Notes: generated by a model from the sequence alone, not told the origin. Shown: positions 36,498 through 44,656, counted from the stretch's first letter. The stretch: DNA of 64,000 bases from Acinetobacter sp. NIPH 2699 (GCF_022549355.1 NZ_JAKZGL010000008.1:1-64000), one strand, 5' to 3'. Translations and numbers: made by a program.

Positions 36498-37517
36498 TTA
36501 TTCAAGATCCCAACGTTTGAAGGCACGGTTAAAACTGGATGTAGAGGCGTAACCCAGTTTTTTTGCGATATCATCTTTGGTGATCAAAGGGTTCAGAAGT
36601 AATTTCTGTGCCTTTGACTTACGAACATCATCATAAAGAATTTGAAAGCTTATATTTTTTTCTTGCAACATACGTTGTAGGGTTCGTTTCGTCAGATTTA
36701 ACTTTTTTGCAACTTGATCAATGCTTAACAAACCATCGACTTCATCATCAATCAATTGTTTGACCCGATATAGAATATCTTGTGTTGTTGCTAGATCATC
36801 CAATTCCTTTTGACAAAGTAGTTTAAACTTTTCAGACGTGAGGGGATCAGACATGCTTAAGGGCATTTCTAAAAGCTGAGTGGATGTAATTAAACAAGTA
36901 CGAGGTTGTTCGAAACGAATTTTCTCAAAGGTGGAGCTTAATATTTCCTCAAAACGAGAAAAATAAGGTGGATATTTACACTGTAAATCTATACTCGGTT
37001 TGAAGTTTGGAATGAAAAATCTGACCAAATATACAAAGCCAGTCAGAAAGAAAACACAACTAAATTCATAGGCTTGTAAGTCAGCACGATCATTTAAGTT
37101 AATCGCAGCACTATCATAAACTACATGGTAATAGGCGCGTTCCTGCTCAATCGTAAAACTTAATTCAACAAAGGAGCATTGCAAGCTTACAAACTGGTTA
37201 ATGGTTTTAATGGCATCGAGTGCATTTTTTGAGATCGCGACGGTAAAACCCAGTAATCCATGCGAGCTAATTTTTAATTGGCGACCTGCGAAGAAGCCAA
37301 TGCCTTGTTCTTTGGTGAGTTCAATCGAACGCGCAATCACTTTTTTGAATGAGGAAAGACTAATTTTATAATTTAGATCGTTGAGTCTTTCTATTTCAAC
37401 ACCTGTACCCCAAAATAATTCTTCAACCGTAATATTCCACTGTGATACAACTTCACTGATCAGGTGGGCGTAAGAACTAATAATAAAATGCTGATGAAGA
37501 TGGCGAGGAATACTCAT
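36498..37517 (-). CDS. AraC-family transcriptional regulator
   Basis: A 339-residue AraC regulator with an arabinose_bd-type N-terminus (for example FFAGRQLKISSHGLLGFTVA) and a C-terminal pair of helix-turn-helix motifs: IDQVAKKLNLTKRTLQRML and TKDDIAKKLGYASTSSFNRAFKRW. The protein stops right after the second motif, so the usual C-terminal SP-x-x-YR helix is missing; the domain appears slightly truncated. I prefer the ATG at 37517 over the in-frame TTG at 37529. It precedes the flavin reductase gene on the same strand. The lipase gene on the other side starts about 280 bp away. Its target is unknown. Confidence 0.8.
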   Translation of the reverse strand: MSIPRHLHQHFIISSYAHLISEVVSQWNITVEELFWGTGVEIERLNDLNYKISLSSFKKVIARSIELTKEQGIGFFAGRQLKISSHGLLGFTVAISKNALDAIKTINQFVSLQCSFVELSFTIEQERAYYHVVYDSAAINLNDRADLQAYEFSCVFFLTGFVYLVRFFIPNFKPSIDLQCKYPPYFSRFEEILSSTFEKIRFEQPRTCLITSTQLLEMPLSMSDPLTSEKFKLLCQKELDDLATTQDILYRVKQLIDDEVDGLLSIDQVAKKLNLTKRTLQRMLQEKNISFQILYDDVRKSKAQKLLLNPLITKDDIAKKLGYASTSSFNRAFKRWDLE

Positions 37518-37795
37518 AATGCTACTCAAATTCCTTTTGAAAGCTAATTCTATTTCATTTGAAAATAATGTAGCACACGTGATTTAAAAATGTACATTCA
37601 TCGGATTTTTGTAACTTAATAAAAAAATTGGCGTGCGATGTTATGATTTTGGCGCAGTTTGTTTTACTCTAAAAATCACACAATATTTCTTGCGAGTATA
37701 CTTTTGCAGGTCTTTTGTAGATTTGGAATGATTCCTACTACAAGTTTAAAGACGATATTGTTGTCATAAAAATGAAAAATGCTTGGAGCAAAAAC

Positions 37796-38815
37796 GTGAA
37801 AAAAAAATATTTAAACGCTATGACTTTAATGGCTGGCATGTTGGTCAGTAGCGGATCTGTTGTGCATGCTGGTCTCTTCGATTTTCTATCACCCAAAGCA
37901 TCATGGCAAAATTGTAATGTGAACTCATGCTCGGTTGGTGGCAGCGCAAGGGTGACATCCGACTATGCAAAAACCAAATATCCAATTTTGTTAGCACATG
38001 GGATGGCAGGTTTTTCGGCTGTTGGTCCAATGCAATACTGGCATGGTATTACAGAAGACTTAGTTGGCAATGGTGCAAAAGTCTTTGTTGCACAACAGGC
38101 ATCCTTTAATTCGTCAGAAGTTCGTGGTGAGCAGTTATTACTACAAACCAAACAGGTTTTGGCGATTACTGGTGCTTCAAAAGTGAATCTGATCGGACAT
38201 AGTCATGGTACACATTCGATTCGCTATGTCGCGGGCTTAATGCCAGATAAAGTTGCATCGGTCACTGCTGTTGGTGGGCCTGTTAAAGGTTCAGATGTTG
38301 CAGATGTTGTATATGCCTTTACCCAATCACCAGTTGGTCCTGCGGCTACGCCTCTGATTGCAGCGGCAGTCAATGCATTTGGCGCTTTGATTGGAATTGG
38401 TTCTGGAAATTATTATGACCAAAATGCTTTAGCTGGGCTTAATTCACTCACGACAGCAGGATCTGCTGATTTTAATCAACGTTTCCCAGCAGGTGTGCCA
38501 ATCACAGCCTGTGGATCAGGTACTGAGCTGGCGAGTAATGGCGTTCGTTACTACTCATGGAGTGGAACAAGTCCGTTTACCAATGCATTAGATCCGATGG
38601 ATTATGCATTAACGGCAACATCATTATTAATTTCTGGTGAAAGTGATGGTCTCGTTCCTCGTTGTTCGAGTCATTTGGGTACTGTTATTCGTGATAACTA
38701 TGCATTTAATCACTTAGATGAAGTCAATCAGGTCTTAGGATTGGTAGGCTTTCTACAAAATCCAGTGACACCATTTCGTCTACATGCAAATCGCTTGAAA
38801 AATCAGAACCTTTAA
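37796..38815 (+). CDS. Secreted triacylglycerol lipase (class I, foldase-dependent)
   Basis: A 339-residue lipase exported by the general secretion pathway and then by type II secretion. The signal peptide ends VVHAG. Family features: ILLAHGMAGF (oxyanion), VNLIGHSHGTHS (nucleophile Ser), the Asp in SGESDGLVPRCSSHLG and His in NHLDEVNQVLG; Cys in ITACGSG and VPRCSS probably form the conserved disulfide. I start at the GTG at 37796 because GGAG lies 8 bases before it, giving MKKKYLNAMTLMAG; an in-frame ATG at 37772 adds 8 residues but lacks a ribosome-binding site. The foldase gene is next, 82 bases downstream. Confidence 0.92.
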   Translation: MKKKYLNAMTLMAGMLVSSGSVVHAGLFDFLSPKASWQNCNVNSCSVGGSARVTSDYAKTKYPILLAHGMAGFSAVGPMQYWHGITEDLVGNGAKVFVAQQASFNSSEVRGEQLLLQTKQVLAITGASKVNLIGHSHGTHSIRYVAGLMPDKVASVTAVGGPVKGSDVADVVYAFTQSPVGPAATPLIAAAVNAFGALIGIGSGNYYDQNALAGLNSLTTAGSADFNQRFPAGVPITACGSGTELASNGVRYYSWSGTSPFTNALDPMDYALTATSLLISGESDGLVPRCSSHLGTVIRDNYAFNHLDEVNQVLGLVGFLQNPVTPFRLHANRLKNQNL

Positions 38816-38822
38816 AAATATG

Positions 38823-38853
38823 ATCAAGGGAGTAATGGATTTACTCCCTTGAT
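38823..38853 (+). terminator. Strong hairpin between lipase and foldase genes
   Basis: Perfect 13-bp stem ATCAAGGGAGTAA/TTACTCCCTTGAT with a 5-base loop. The following sequence TTAAAATAG is A/T-rich but has no continuous T-tract. It may be a partial terminator that lowers foldase expression, or an mRNA-protecting structure at the lipase 3' end. Confidence 0.55.
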
Positions 38854-38897
38854 TTAAAATAGATTCAACAACTAATTAAAAAATAGAGTAATGGAAT

Positions 38898-39932
38898 ATG
38901 AGTGCCAAGTTTTTAAATAATAAGACAATAATTTTAGTAAGTGTCACGTGTTTATTTATTTTATTGGCTCTAATTTATTGGGCTTTTAAGCCAACAAATC
39001 AAAATCAAAGTAGTCAAAATGATTTGCATGCACAAAACTTAATGAAAAATAATACTTTGCCAAATGGTGAGCATGAAAGTAACAAAGGGAAAATGCCAAT
39101 ACTTGCGCCGTCTTTGCAGGGCACTGAAATTGATTGTCCCATTCAAGTTGATGCGAATGGAAAGTTGATTTTAACTGTGGGTATTCGCAGTTGTTTTGAC
39201 TATTTCTTTTCTAGCTTAGGTGAAAAAACTGAATCTGAGCTTATTTTAGATATTCGACAATACTTAACCGCAACGTTGCCTGAAACGGCAGTAGATTATG
39301 CAAGTTACTTGCTTGATCAATATGTAGCCTATACGCATACTTTGAAAAACCTTAGAACCAGCACTTATTTTAAAAGCGATGAAATTGATAAATTCCAAAA
39401 TATCATTGATCAAATGGCGAAGTTACAACAACAGTTTTTTAATGAAGCTGAAATCCAAGCATTTTTTGGAAATGAAAGAAGTCTGAATCAGTTTAGTATT
39501 GATCAAATGCGAATTCATGCAAATAAGAGTTTAACACCACAGCAAAAAGCGACAGAGTTAGCGAAGTTGATTGATTATTTACCTTCAACGATGGCAGATG
39601 GTGTGAGAGTTTCAATGCAATTTGCTGAATTACAGCAATTAACACAAGAAATTCAATCCAAAGGTGGTTCAGCGAAAGAACTTCGAAATATGCGTGAGAG
39701 TTTATTAGGGCCTGAAGCTGCTGATCGTTTAGAGAAGGTTGATCATGAGGAAGCTGTGTGGCAAAAGCAAGTCAACAGCTATTTATCTGAACGTGAGCAG
39801 ATTTTGAAGAGTGATGCGGATGATGCAAGTAAACAACAGTCGATTAATCAGCTACGCAATCAATCCTTTGGTACAAAAGAGGAATTATTAAGAGCGCAAT
39901 CTTATGAAATTATGCGTGATCAGAAAAAATAG
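38898..39932 (+). CDS. Lipase-specific foldase (Lif)
   Basis: A 344-residue steric chaperone anchored in the inner membrane by one N-terminal helix (about residues 13-30, ILVSVTCLFILLALIYW). The Lif signature R-x-x-F-D-Y-(F/C)-x-S-x-x-GE is visible as RSCFDYFFSSLGE. The rest is the long alpha-helical arm that wraps the lipase: ALEV-type repeats such as YLLDQYVAYTHTLKNL and LLGPEAADRLEKVDHEEAVW. It folds the lipase in the periplasm before secretion. Gene order here is lipase then foldase, as in Pseudomonas; I recall the reverse order from A. baylyi. The CRISPR-repeat-like sequence begins 4 bases after its stop. Confidence 0.92.
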   Translation: MSAKFLNNKTIILVSVTCLFILLALIYWAFKPTNQNQSSQNDLHAQNLMKNNTLPNGEHESNKGKMPILAPSLQGTEIDCPIQVDANGKLILTVGIRSCFDYFFSSLGEKTESELILDIRQYLTATLPETAVDYASYLLDQYVAYTHTLKNLRTSTYFKSDEIDKFQNIIDQMAKLQQQFFNEAEIQAFFGNERSLNQFSIDQMRIHANKSLTPQQKATELAKLIDYLPSTMADGVRVSMQFAELQQLTQEIQSKGGSAKELRNMRESLLGPEAADRLEKVDHEEAVWQKQVNSYLSEREQILKSDADDASKQQSINQLRNQSFGTKEELLRAQSYEIMRDQKK

Positions 39933-39935
39933 TGG

Positions 39936-39956
39936 TTTGAAGCTGCTTATGAGACA
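39936..39956 (+). repeat. CRISPR-repeat-like vestige directly after the foldase gene
   Basis: TTTGAAGCTGCTTATGAGACA begins 4 bases after the foldase stop. It aligns with the degenerate terminal repeat of the array at 41790-41817 (TTTTGAAGCTGCCTATGCGG...), matching the first 11 bases exactly and about 19 of 28 overall. It lies about 1.85 kb from that array. The resemblance could be chance but, with the other fragments at 41735 and 41776, suggests a decayed repeat. Confidence 0.4.
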
Positions 39957-40159
39957 ACAATATTGCTGCTACACACTACATAGGTGGCTGTTCTTTATAA
40001 ACTTATTGTGAAGAAGCCCATTAAAAATATAAGCAGTCATAAAATTTAGTGAACTTTCTTTGAGGGCTTTATATATTTTGCAATTTAAATACATAAAAGT
40101 CAGTACATGCTTTAAGCACTTTGCTACCATGTTGCCAAAATAAAAGAAAGGGTTTAATT

Positions 40160-41026
40160 TTGGCGACAGCATATATTGTGGTTGGCTGCCCCACGACTGG
40201 TGGTGGTAAAGTCATTACAGGAAGTAGCTTTTTTCTAATTGAGGGTATTCCTATCGCCTGCGTTGGTGATACAGCGACTTGTCCTAAACATCAAATAGTT
40301 GCAACGATTATCACTGGTGATCCTCACATGCAAGTAATGGGGAAAATGGCTGCTAGAGTTAATGATTCATTGTCATGTGGTTGTAAGCTATTACCGATGC
40401 AGAATCTTGTTGTTCAAGATAATGGAGCATCTACAAGTTCAAAACCATCAAAATCCAATGCTGTGTCTGCTGTAATTAATACAGTATCTAATACTCTTAA
40501 ACAACAAAATACAGTAAATAATGGTTTTGTTAAGGACGAGTACGAAAATTACTACATCGAGCAAAACTCAACAAAGTACGTAAAGTTCCAAAACGTCATC
40601 TTGCCTTATGATGAGGATAAGCGAAGCCTTTTCGGGGTACTTAGCCAAGCTGTTTCAGGTGTATGTACTTTCATCATCACTTACACCTTAAAAGAACAAG
40701 AACTTTTTGTGTCAGTCTCTATACTCCCCCCGACATTAAGCGGTGATGCTACAATTTTACCGTATGCAACTCTTGAACTTGAACACAAAAACCAGAGCCT
40801 CGGCAAAATACGCTTGGAAAAGGGCCAAGGTGTTTGGTCAACCGAAAAGGGTATGGAACCTGTAGGTCAATGTAAGATAACACTACCTAAACCTGATCTA
40901 TCAATCGTAACAGCAATTCTAACTATGGGTTACACGGCAAAATTCGATGGCGGTACTGCCCGACCAAACCCACCCCACACGCGCTTTTCTTTCACCCTAA
41001 CCTCAGCAGCAAGACGTAAATCATGA
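40160..41026 (+). CDS. PAAR-domain protein with unrecognised C-terminal domain; possible type VI effector
   Basis: A 288-residue protein. Residues about 1-85 form a PAAR domain (TAYIVVGCPTTGGGKVITGS, PIACVGDTATCPKH, GDPHMQVMGKMAARVNDSLSCGC), the metal-binding tip that caps VgrG spikes in type VI secretion. After a Ser/Asn-rich linker (about 90-125) comes a beta-rich domain of about 160 residues that I do not recognise. The start is TTG at 40160, giving MATAYIVVG with AAAGGG 8 bases upstream; no good ATG exists. It overlaps the next gene by four bases. PAAR proteins with extensions often carry a toxin, which is my inference. The C-terminal half uses more C-ending codons than the PAAR half. Confidence 0.78.
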   Translation: MATAYIVVGCPTTGGGKVITGSSFFLIEGIPIACVGDTATCPKHQIVATIITGDPHMQVMGKMAARVNDSLSCGCKLLPMQNLVVQDNGASTSSKPSKSNAVSAVINTVSNTLKQQNTVNNGFVKDEYENYYIEQNSTKYVKFQNVILPYDEDKRSLFGVLSQAVSGVCTFIITYTLKEQELFVSVSILPPTLSGDATILPYATLELEHKNQSLGKIRLEKGQGVWSTEKGMEPVGQCKITLPKPDLSIVTAILTMGYTAKFDGGTARPNPPHTRFSFTLTSAARRKS

Positions 41027-41718
41027 GTAGAAAATTAATTGGTGTTATTGTCCTCATTTCTGCGTGCAGTATTACTGCCTGTAGTAAAGCGTCAAACGAA
41101 CAAGACGTTGTAAAAAACTACTCTCAAGGCGTAAAAACTGAACTCTCCACAAGTGATAAAGCGATTTTAGATAAATATGAATCCATCACAAATGAAGTTA
41201 TGATCTTTGGTGAAGATGAAAAGATAAAACAAACATTAGTCCCTTTGATACCTGAAATTAAGCAGGTCACAGCTAAAAAACAAAGGGAAATGGCATTGAT
41301 GAATATCTATATGCTGTCAGGCATGTACAAGGATGCTTATGAGTTAAACGAGCAACAGATCAAAGAAAAACCATTACCTCAACGAATAATATTTAGATGT
41401 ACGTTGTTAGGGAAACTAAACGAAGCCAAAATAAAAATCCAACAGTGTCATGAAGCGTCTGCACAGCTTATACAAACTGAGTTAGCCAAATCATCCAGCA
41501 AAGATGATCCACAATATAAAGATGCAGAATTTGTTTATTTAACTGAAATGTACAAGGCTGGACATACTGACTATAAAGCTAAAATACAATCATTTATTAA
41601 CGGGACGAAAGATGTAGTAGCTAAAGATAGATATAAATCTTTGTATGATGCTGAAATTGAGTCGTTTTATGGTACCGATTCAGTAAACTATGTGCCTGAG
41701 TCCTTCAAAACACAATAA
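41023..41718 (+). CDS. Lipoprotein, possible immunity partner of the PAAR protein
   Basis: A 231-residue protein with a signal peptide and lipobox SITAC (Cys at about residue 20), so it is predicted to be membrane-anchored in the periplasm. The mature part is alpha-helical with a helix-turn-helix repeat look (REMALMNIYMLSGMYKDAYELNEQQIKEK, CTLLGKLNEAKIKIQQCHEASAQLI, here cited in pieces for its repeat pattern). I do not recognise a named family. The ATGA overlap with the PAAR gene implies coupled translation; in type VI loci such partners are usually immunity proteins, and a lipoprotein would protect against a periplasm-acting toxin. That role is inference. Confidence 0.7.
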   Translation: MSRKLIGVIVLISACSITACSKASNEQDVVKNYSQGVKTELSTSDKAILDKYESITNEVMIFGEDEKIKQTLVPLIPEIKQVTAKKQREMALMNIYMLSGMYKDAYELNEQQIKEKPLPQRIIFRCTLLGKLNEAKIKIQQCHEASAQLIQTELAKSSSKDDPQYKDAEFVYLTEMYKAGHTDYKAKIQSFINGTKDVVAKDRYKSLYDAEIESFYGTDSVNYVPESFKTQ

Positions 41719-41730
41719 AAGAACCATCCT

Positions 41731-41817
41731 ATGGGGGCAGCTTCAAAATGTGGACTGCTCCCAGTATCCTAGACATTGAAGTAGCCTCATTTTGAAGCTG
41801 CCTATGCGGCAGTGAAC
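41731..41817. repeat. Degenerate end of the CRISPR array with inverted half-repeat and hairpin
   Basis: GGCAGCTTCAAAATG (41735-41749) is the exact reverse complement of CATTTTGAAGCTGCC (41788-41802), which is the altered end of the terminal repeat plus flank. Within 41731-41763, TGGGGGCAG and CTGCTCCCA also pair as a 9-bp stem (one G-T) and may terminate transcription of the lipoprotein gene. A further partial copy TTGAAGTAGCCT lies at 41776-41787. These look like decayed repeat pieces at the trailer end. Confidence 0.6.
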
Positions 41818-42178
41818 GGTATTGATCGCTATATATCTTTAATTCAAGATTTCTAAGCTGCCTATGCGGCAGTGAACATATTTTTTCCTAATTAGGTTCG
41901 GGTGGTGGATTTCTAAGCTGCCTATGCGGCAGTGAACTGGGGATTGTTAATCCCGAACAGCTTTCGCTCTTTCTAAGCTGCCTATGCGGCAGTGAACAGA
42001 GACATTTAAGACTATATTTGGCGAGCAATCTTTCTAAGCTGCCTATGCGGCAGTGAACTAATTCAGACTGATAAAGGCTTTCTTTTAAAATTTCTAAGCT
42101 GCCTATGCGGCAGTGAACCATACTGAGCATCGGTACTTCCTTACTGAGCATTTCTAAGCTGCCTATGCGGCAGTGAAC
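41790..42178 (-). CRISPR. Type I-F CRISPR array: 7 repeats, 6 spacers, no cas genes in the window
   Basis: Seven 28-bp repeats start at 41790, 41850, 41910, 41970, 42031, 42091 and 42151. Six are identical; read on the minus strand the repeat begins GTTCACTGCC and ends CTTAGAAA, the type I-F form with the GCTGCC/GGCAGC stem. Spacers are 32 bp, one of 33 bp (41998-42030). The leftmost repeat differs at two bases at its minus-strand 3' end, marking it as the oldest, so the array is transcribed leftward from a leader right of 42178. No cas1, cas2-3 or csy1-4 genes occur within 40 kb left or 20 kb right, so any machinery must be elsewhere or lost. Spacer targets cannot be identified here. Confidence 0.97.
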
Positions 42179-42424
42179 TATAAAATAGCATAAATAAATT
42201 AAGCAAAAACATAAAGTTGAACACTAATTTATGCAAATACCCAAAGTTTTTACACCATGTTGTAACTTATTGATTTTATTAGGCTGTTAAAGAGTGATGA
42301 AAATATTGGGGTAAAAACGTGAATTTGTCAAAGTAAAATCATCATAGATATAACACTTATTCCTTTGCTAAATCGTTTTGCGCACTTAAAATTAAAATGA
42401 ATGATTCACTAGAGAAGAACTAAC
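42179..42424 (-). promoter_or_regulatory. CRISPR leader with IHF-like site
   Basis: About 245 A/T-rich bases between the first (newest) repeat and the divergent moeB/thiF-like gene. On the minus strand AATCAATAAGTTA (42275-42263) matches the IHF consensus WATCAANNNNTTR at every position, about 85 bp from the first repeat. IHF bending of the leader is needed for spacer capture in type I-E and I-F systems. The promoter of the array and that of the rightward gene must both lie here; neither was assigned. Confidence 0.65.
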
Positions 42425-43198
42425 GTGTCTGACCATCAAGAAAATGCATTTGAACTGAGTGACGATGAGATGCATCTATATAGTCGTCAGATTCTACTGG
42501 ATGGTTGGGATATAGAAGCACAAGAAAGGTTGAAACTTGCCAATGTTTTGATTGTTGGAGCAGGTGGAATTGGTTGTACTAGCGCAGAGCTTCTTGCCCG
42601 AGCCGGTGTGGGTAAAATTACTATAGTTGATGCAGATACGATTGAAATGAGTAATCTACAACGACAAATTGCATTTATCCCACGTGATTTAGGCCAATAC
42701 AAAGCAGAAGTACTGGCAAAGCACCTACAAGCGATTAATCCACATATACAAGTGAACTATCAAAATAGTCGTTTTGATGAAACGAATGCTGATGATTTAG
42801 TACAGCATCAGGATGTAGTTTTAGATGGCTGTGATAATTTTACCACCCGATATTTAGTCAATACGACCTGTAGAAGACTACAAGTAGCTCTGATTAGCGC
42901 CTCTGCAATTGGTTTTGAAGGGCAGTTATTTATGGTAGATACGGATTCAGCTTGTTATGAATGTCTATTTCCTAAAGAACAGCATGTCGATGAAGGCTTA
43001 CGTTGTGCTGAATCTGGTGTATTGGCAACTACACCTGTAATGATAGCGTCATTACAAGCACATCACACTTTGCTTTATTTAGGCTTGGGTTTAACACCAC
43101 TGAAGCAAAAACTGTTACTTTGGAATGGTTTTAACCTTTCACAGCGCATTCTACAATTTGAGAAAGATGCAAATTGTCCAGTTTGTCAGGCAACTTGA
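42425..43198 (+). CDS. MoeB/ThiF-family adenylyltransferase
   Basis: A 257-residue E1-like enzyme. The ATP-binding motif is LIVGAGGIGCTSAELLARAGVG (given for its GxGGxG core), with NLQRQIAF and VLDGCDNFTTRYLVN around the active site, and Cys pairs CYEC and CPVC forming the structural zinc site. Such enzymes adenylate the C-terminal Gly-Gly of MoaD or ThiS for molybdopterin or thiazole synthesis. Without neighbouring moa or thi genes I cannot choose between the two; length and features suit MoeB. The start is GTG with a GAGAAG stretch upstream. Transcription runs away from the CRISPR leader. Confidence 0.87.
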   Translation: MSDHQENAFELSDDEMHLYSRQILLDGWDIEAQERLKLANVLIVGAGGIGCTSAELLARAGVGKITIVDADTIEMSNLQRQIAFIPRDLGQYKAEVLAKHLQAINPHIQVNYQNSRFDETNADDLVQHQDVVLDGCDNFTTRYLVNTTCRRLQVALISASAIGFEGQLFMVDTDSACYECLFPKEQHVDEGLRCAESGVLATTPVMIASLQAHHTLLYLGLGLTPLKQKLLLWNGFNLSQRILQFEKDANCPVCQAT

Positions 43199-43255
43199 TC
43201 GGTAATATCAGCAAACTTTGCTACAATAATGCCATCTTCGAGGCAATGAAAGATT

Positions 43256-44554
43256 ATGAAAAGAAATATTTTATTTGATGGACTACGCTCTGTTGCACGT
43301 ATTGGTGAAACAGTTATGGTTGCAGCACAAGCAGGTGTGAAATATGCAACTGAAAAACCGAGTAACGCAAAACTTATGCGTGAAACTTTTGAATCATTGG
43401 GCTCAACTTATATTAAGCTCGGGCAGTTTATTGCGAGCACACCATCTTTATTTCCTCGTGAATATGTCCAAGAATTCCAAGGCTGTTTAGATCAAACACC
43501 AACCTTGCCATTTAGTTATATTCAACGCGTTTTGGCTGAAGAGTTTGAGGGGAAAAACCTCAATGAAATTTTTAGTTTTATTGATGAAAAGCCGCTTGCT
43601 TCAGCATCAATTGCACAAGTACATGCTGCCAAATTAGTTACAGGCGAAGATGTTGTATTAAAAGTGCAAAAGCCGGGTGTTGAAACCATCTTATATACTG
43701 ATTTGAATGTTGTGCATTGGGCGACCAAATTATTAGAAAAGGCGGTTCCAAAGATTAAGTTTGCATCTTTGTCAGAAATCGTAGATGAGATCAAAACACG
43801 TATGGTACGTGAAGTTGATTTTATTGAAGAAGCACAGAATCTCGATGACTTTGTTCAATATCTCAATGTTTCAGGCAATACGGCTGCAACTGCACCCAAG
43901 GTTTATCATCAATTTTCGACACGTCGTGTGCTGACTATGCAGCGTTTGTACGGTGTATCGTTAACTGACTTTGACGTTGTCAAACAGTATGCTAAAGATC
44001 CAACACAAGTGTTGATTACAGCAATGAATACTTGGTTCGGTAGCTTAATGCTGTGTAAGAGTTTCCATGCTGATTTGCATGCAGGCAATCTGATGTTGCT
44101 TGAAGATGGACGTATTGGCTTTATTGATTTTGGAATTGTTGGACAACTTAATCCTGAAGTGTGGACAGCGTGTATGGCATTTATGGATGCTTTACAGCAT
44201 ACCAACTATACGGCAATGGCTGAAAACATGCTCAAAATGGGTATGACCAACAAAAAGATTGATACACAAGTCTTGGCTGATGATCTAGAGCGTTTATTTA
44301 GCGGAGTGTTATTGGCTGATCCTCAAGAAATTCTGAGTTCAAATCCAGCAGATTTGAATGACATCATGATGGATATGATCGGCGTAGGTGAGCGTCATGG
44401 AATCAAATTCCCACGTGATTTCGCTTTACTATTCAAGCAAATGTTATATTTTGATCGTTTCATGCGTATTCTTGCACCATATACCGATATTTATGCTGAC
44501 CAACGTTTGAAAATGGTTCACAATATCGAACCTGCTTCGTTTTTAAAGCATTAA
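43256..44554 (+). CDS. ABC1/UbiB-family atypical kinase
   Basis: A 432-residue protein of the ABC1 (AarF/UbiB/ADCK) family. The family KxGQ motif is in LGSTYIKLGQFIAS, the Ala-rich ATP loop in PLASASIAQVHAAKL, the catalytic loop in FHADLHAGNLMLLEDG and the metal-binding DFG in GFIDFGIVG. Family members support ubiquinone synthesis or lipid metabolism, often through ATPase activity. It is shorter than E. coli UbiB (546 residues) and lacks the two C-terminal membrane helices, so it is more likely a paralogue than UbiB itself. coq7, another quinone gene, lies 1.5 kb downstream on the other strand. Confidence 0.87.
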   Translation: MKRNILFDGLRSVARIGETVMVAAQAGVKYATEKPSNAKLMRETFESLGSTYIKLGQFIASTPSLFPREYVQEFQGCLDQTPTLPFSYIQRVLAEEFEGKNLNEIFSFIDEKPLASASIAQVHAAKLVTGEDVVLKVQKPGVETILYTDLNVVHWATKLLEKAVPKIKFASLSEIVDEIKTRMVREVDFIEEAQNLDDFVQYLNVSGNTAATAPKVYHQFSTRRVLTMQRLYGVSLTDFDVVKQYAKDPTQVLITAMNTWFGSLMLCKSFHADLHAGNLMLLEDGRIGFIDFGIVGQLNPEVWTACMAFMDALQHTNYTAMAENMLKMGMTNKKIDTQVLADDLERLFSGVLLADPQEILSSNPADLNDIMMDMIGVGERHGIKFPRDFALLFKQMLYFDRFMRILAPYTDIYADQRLKMVHNIEPASFLKH

Positions 44555-44656
44555 GAATTCCCTAAATCCCTCTTTCTTACGATGCTTTAGTCGCATTTTA
44601 GGGGGACTTCATTTACTGAAAATGAGGAATGGTTTAAATCAATGAGATGTTAAATT

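Noticed and set aside
41888..42151. An 87-codon minus-strand reading frame with repeated Leu-Pro-His-Arg-Gln-Leu-Arg units
   Set aside because: It is simply the CRISPR repeats and spacers read in one frame; the repeated peptide is the repeat itself.
37772..42424. cas genes belonging to the CRISPR array
   Set aside because: All coding frames around the array were accounted for by lipase, foldase, PAAR, lipoprotein and moeB-like genes. None has Cas1, Cas3 or Csy features.
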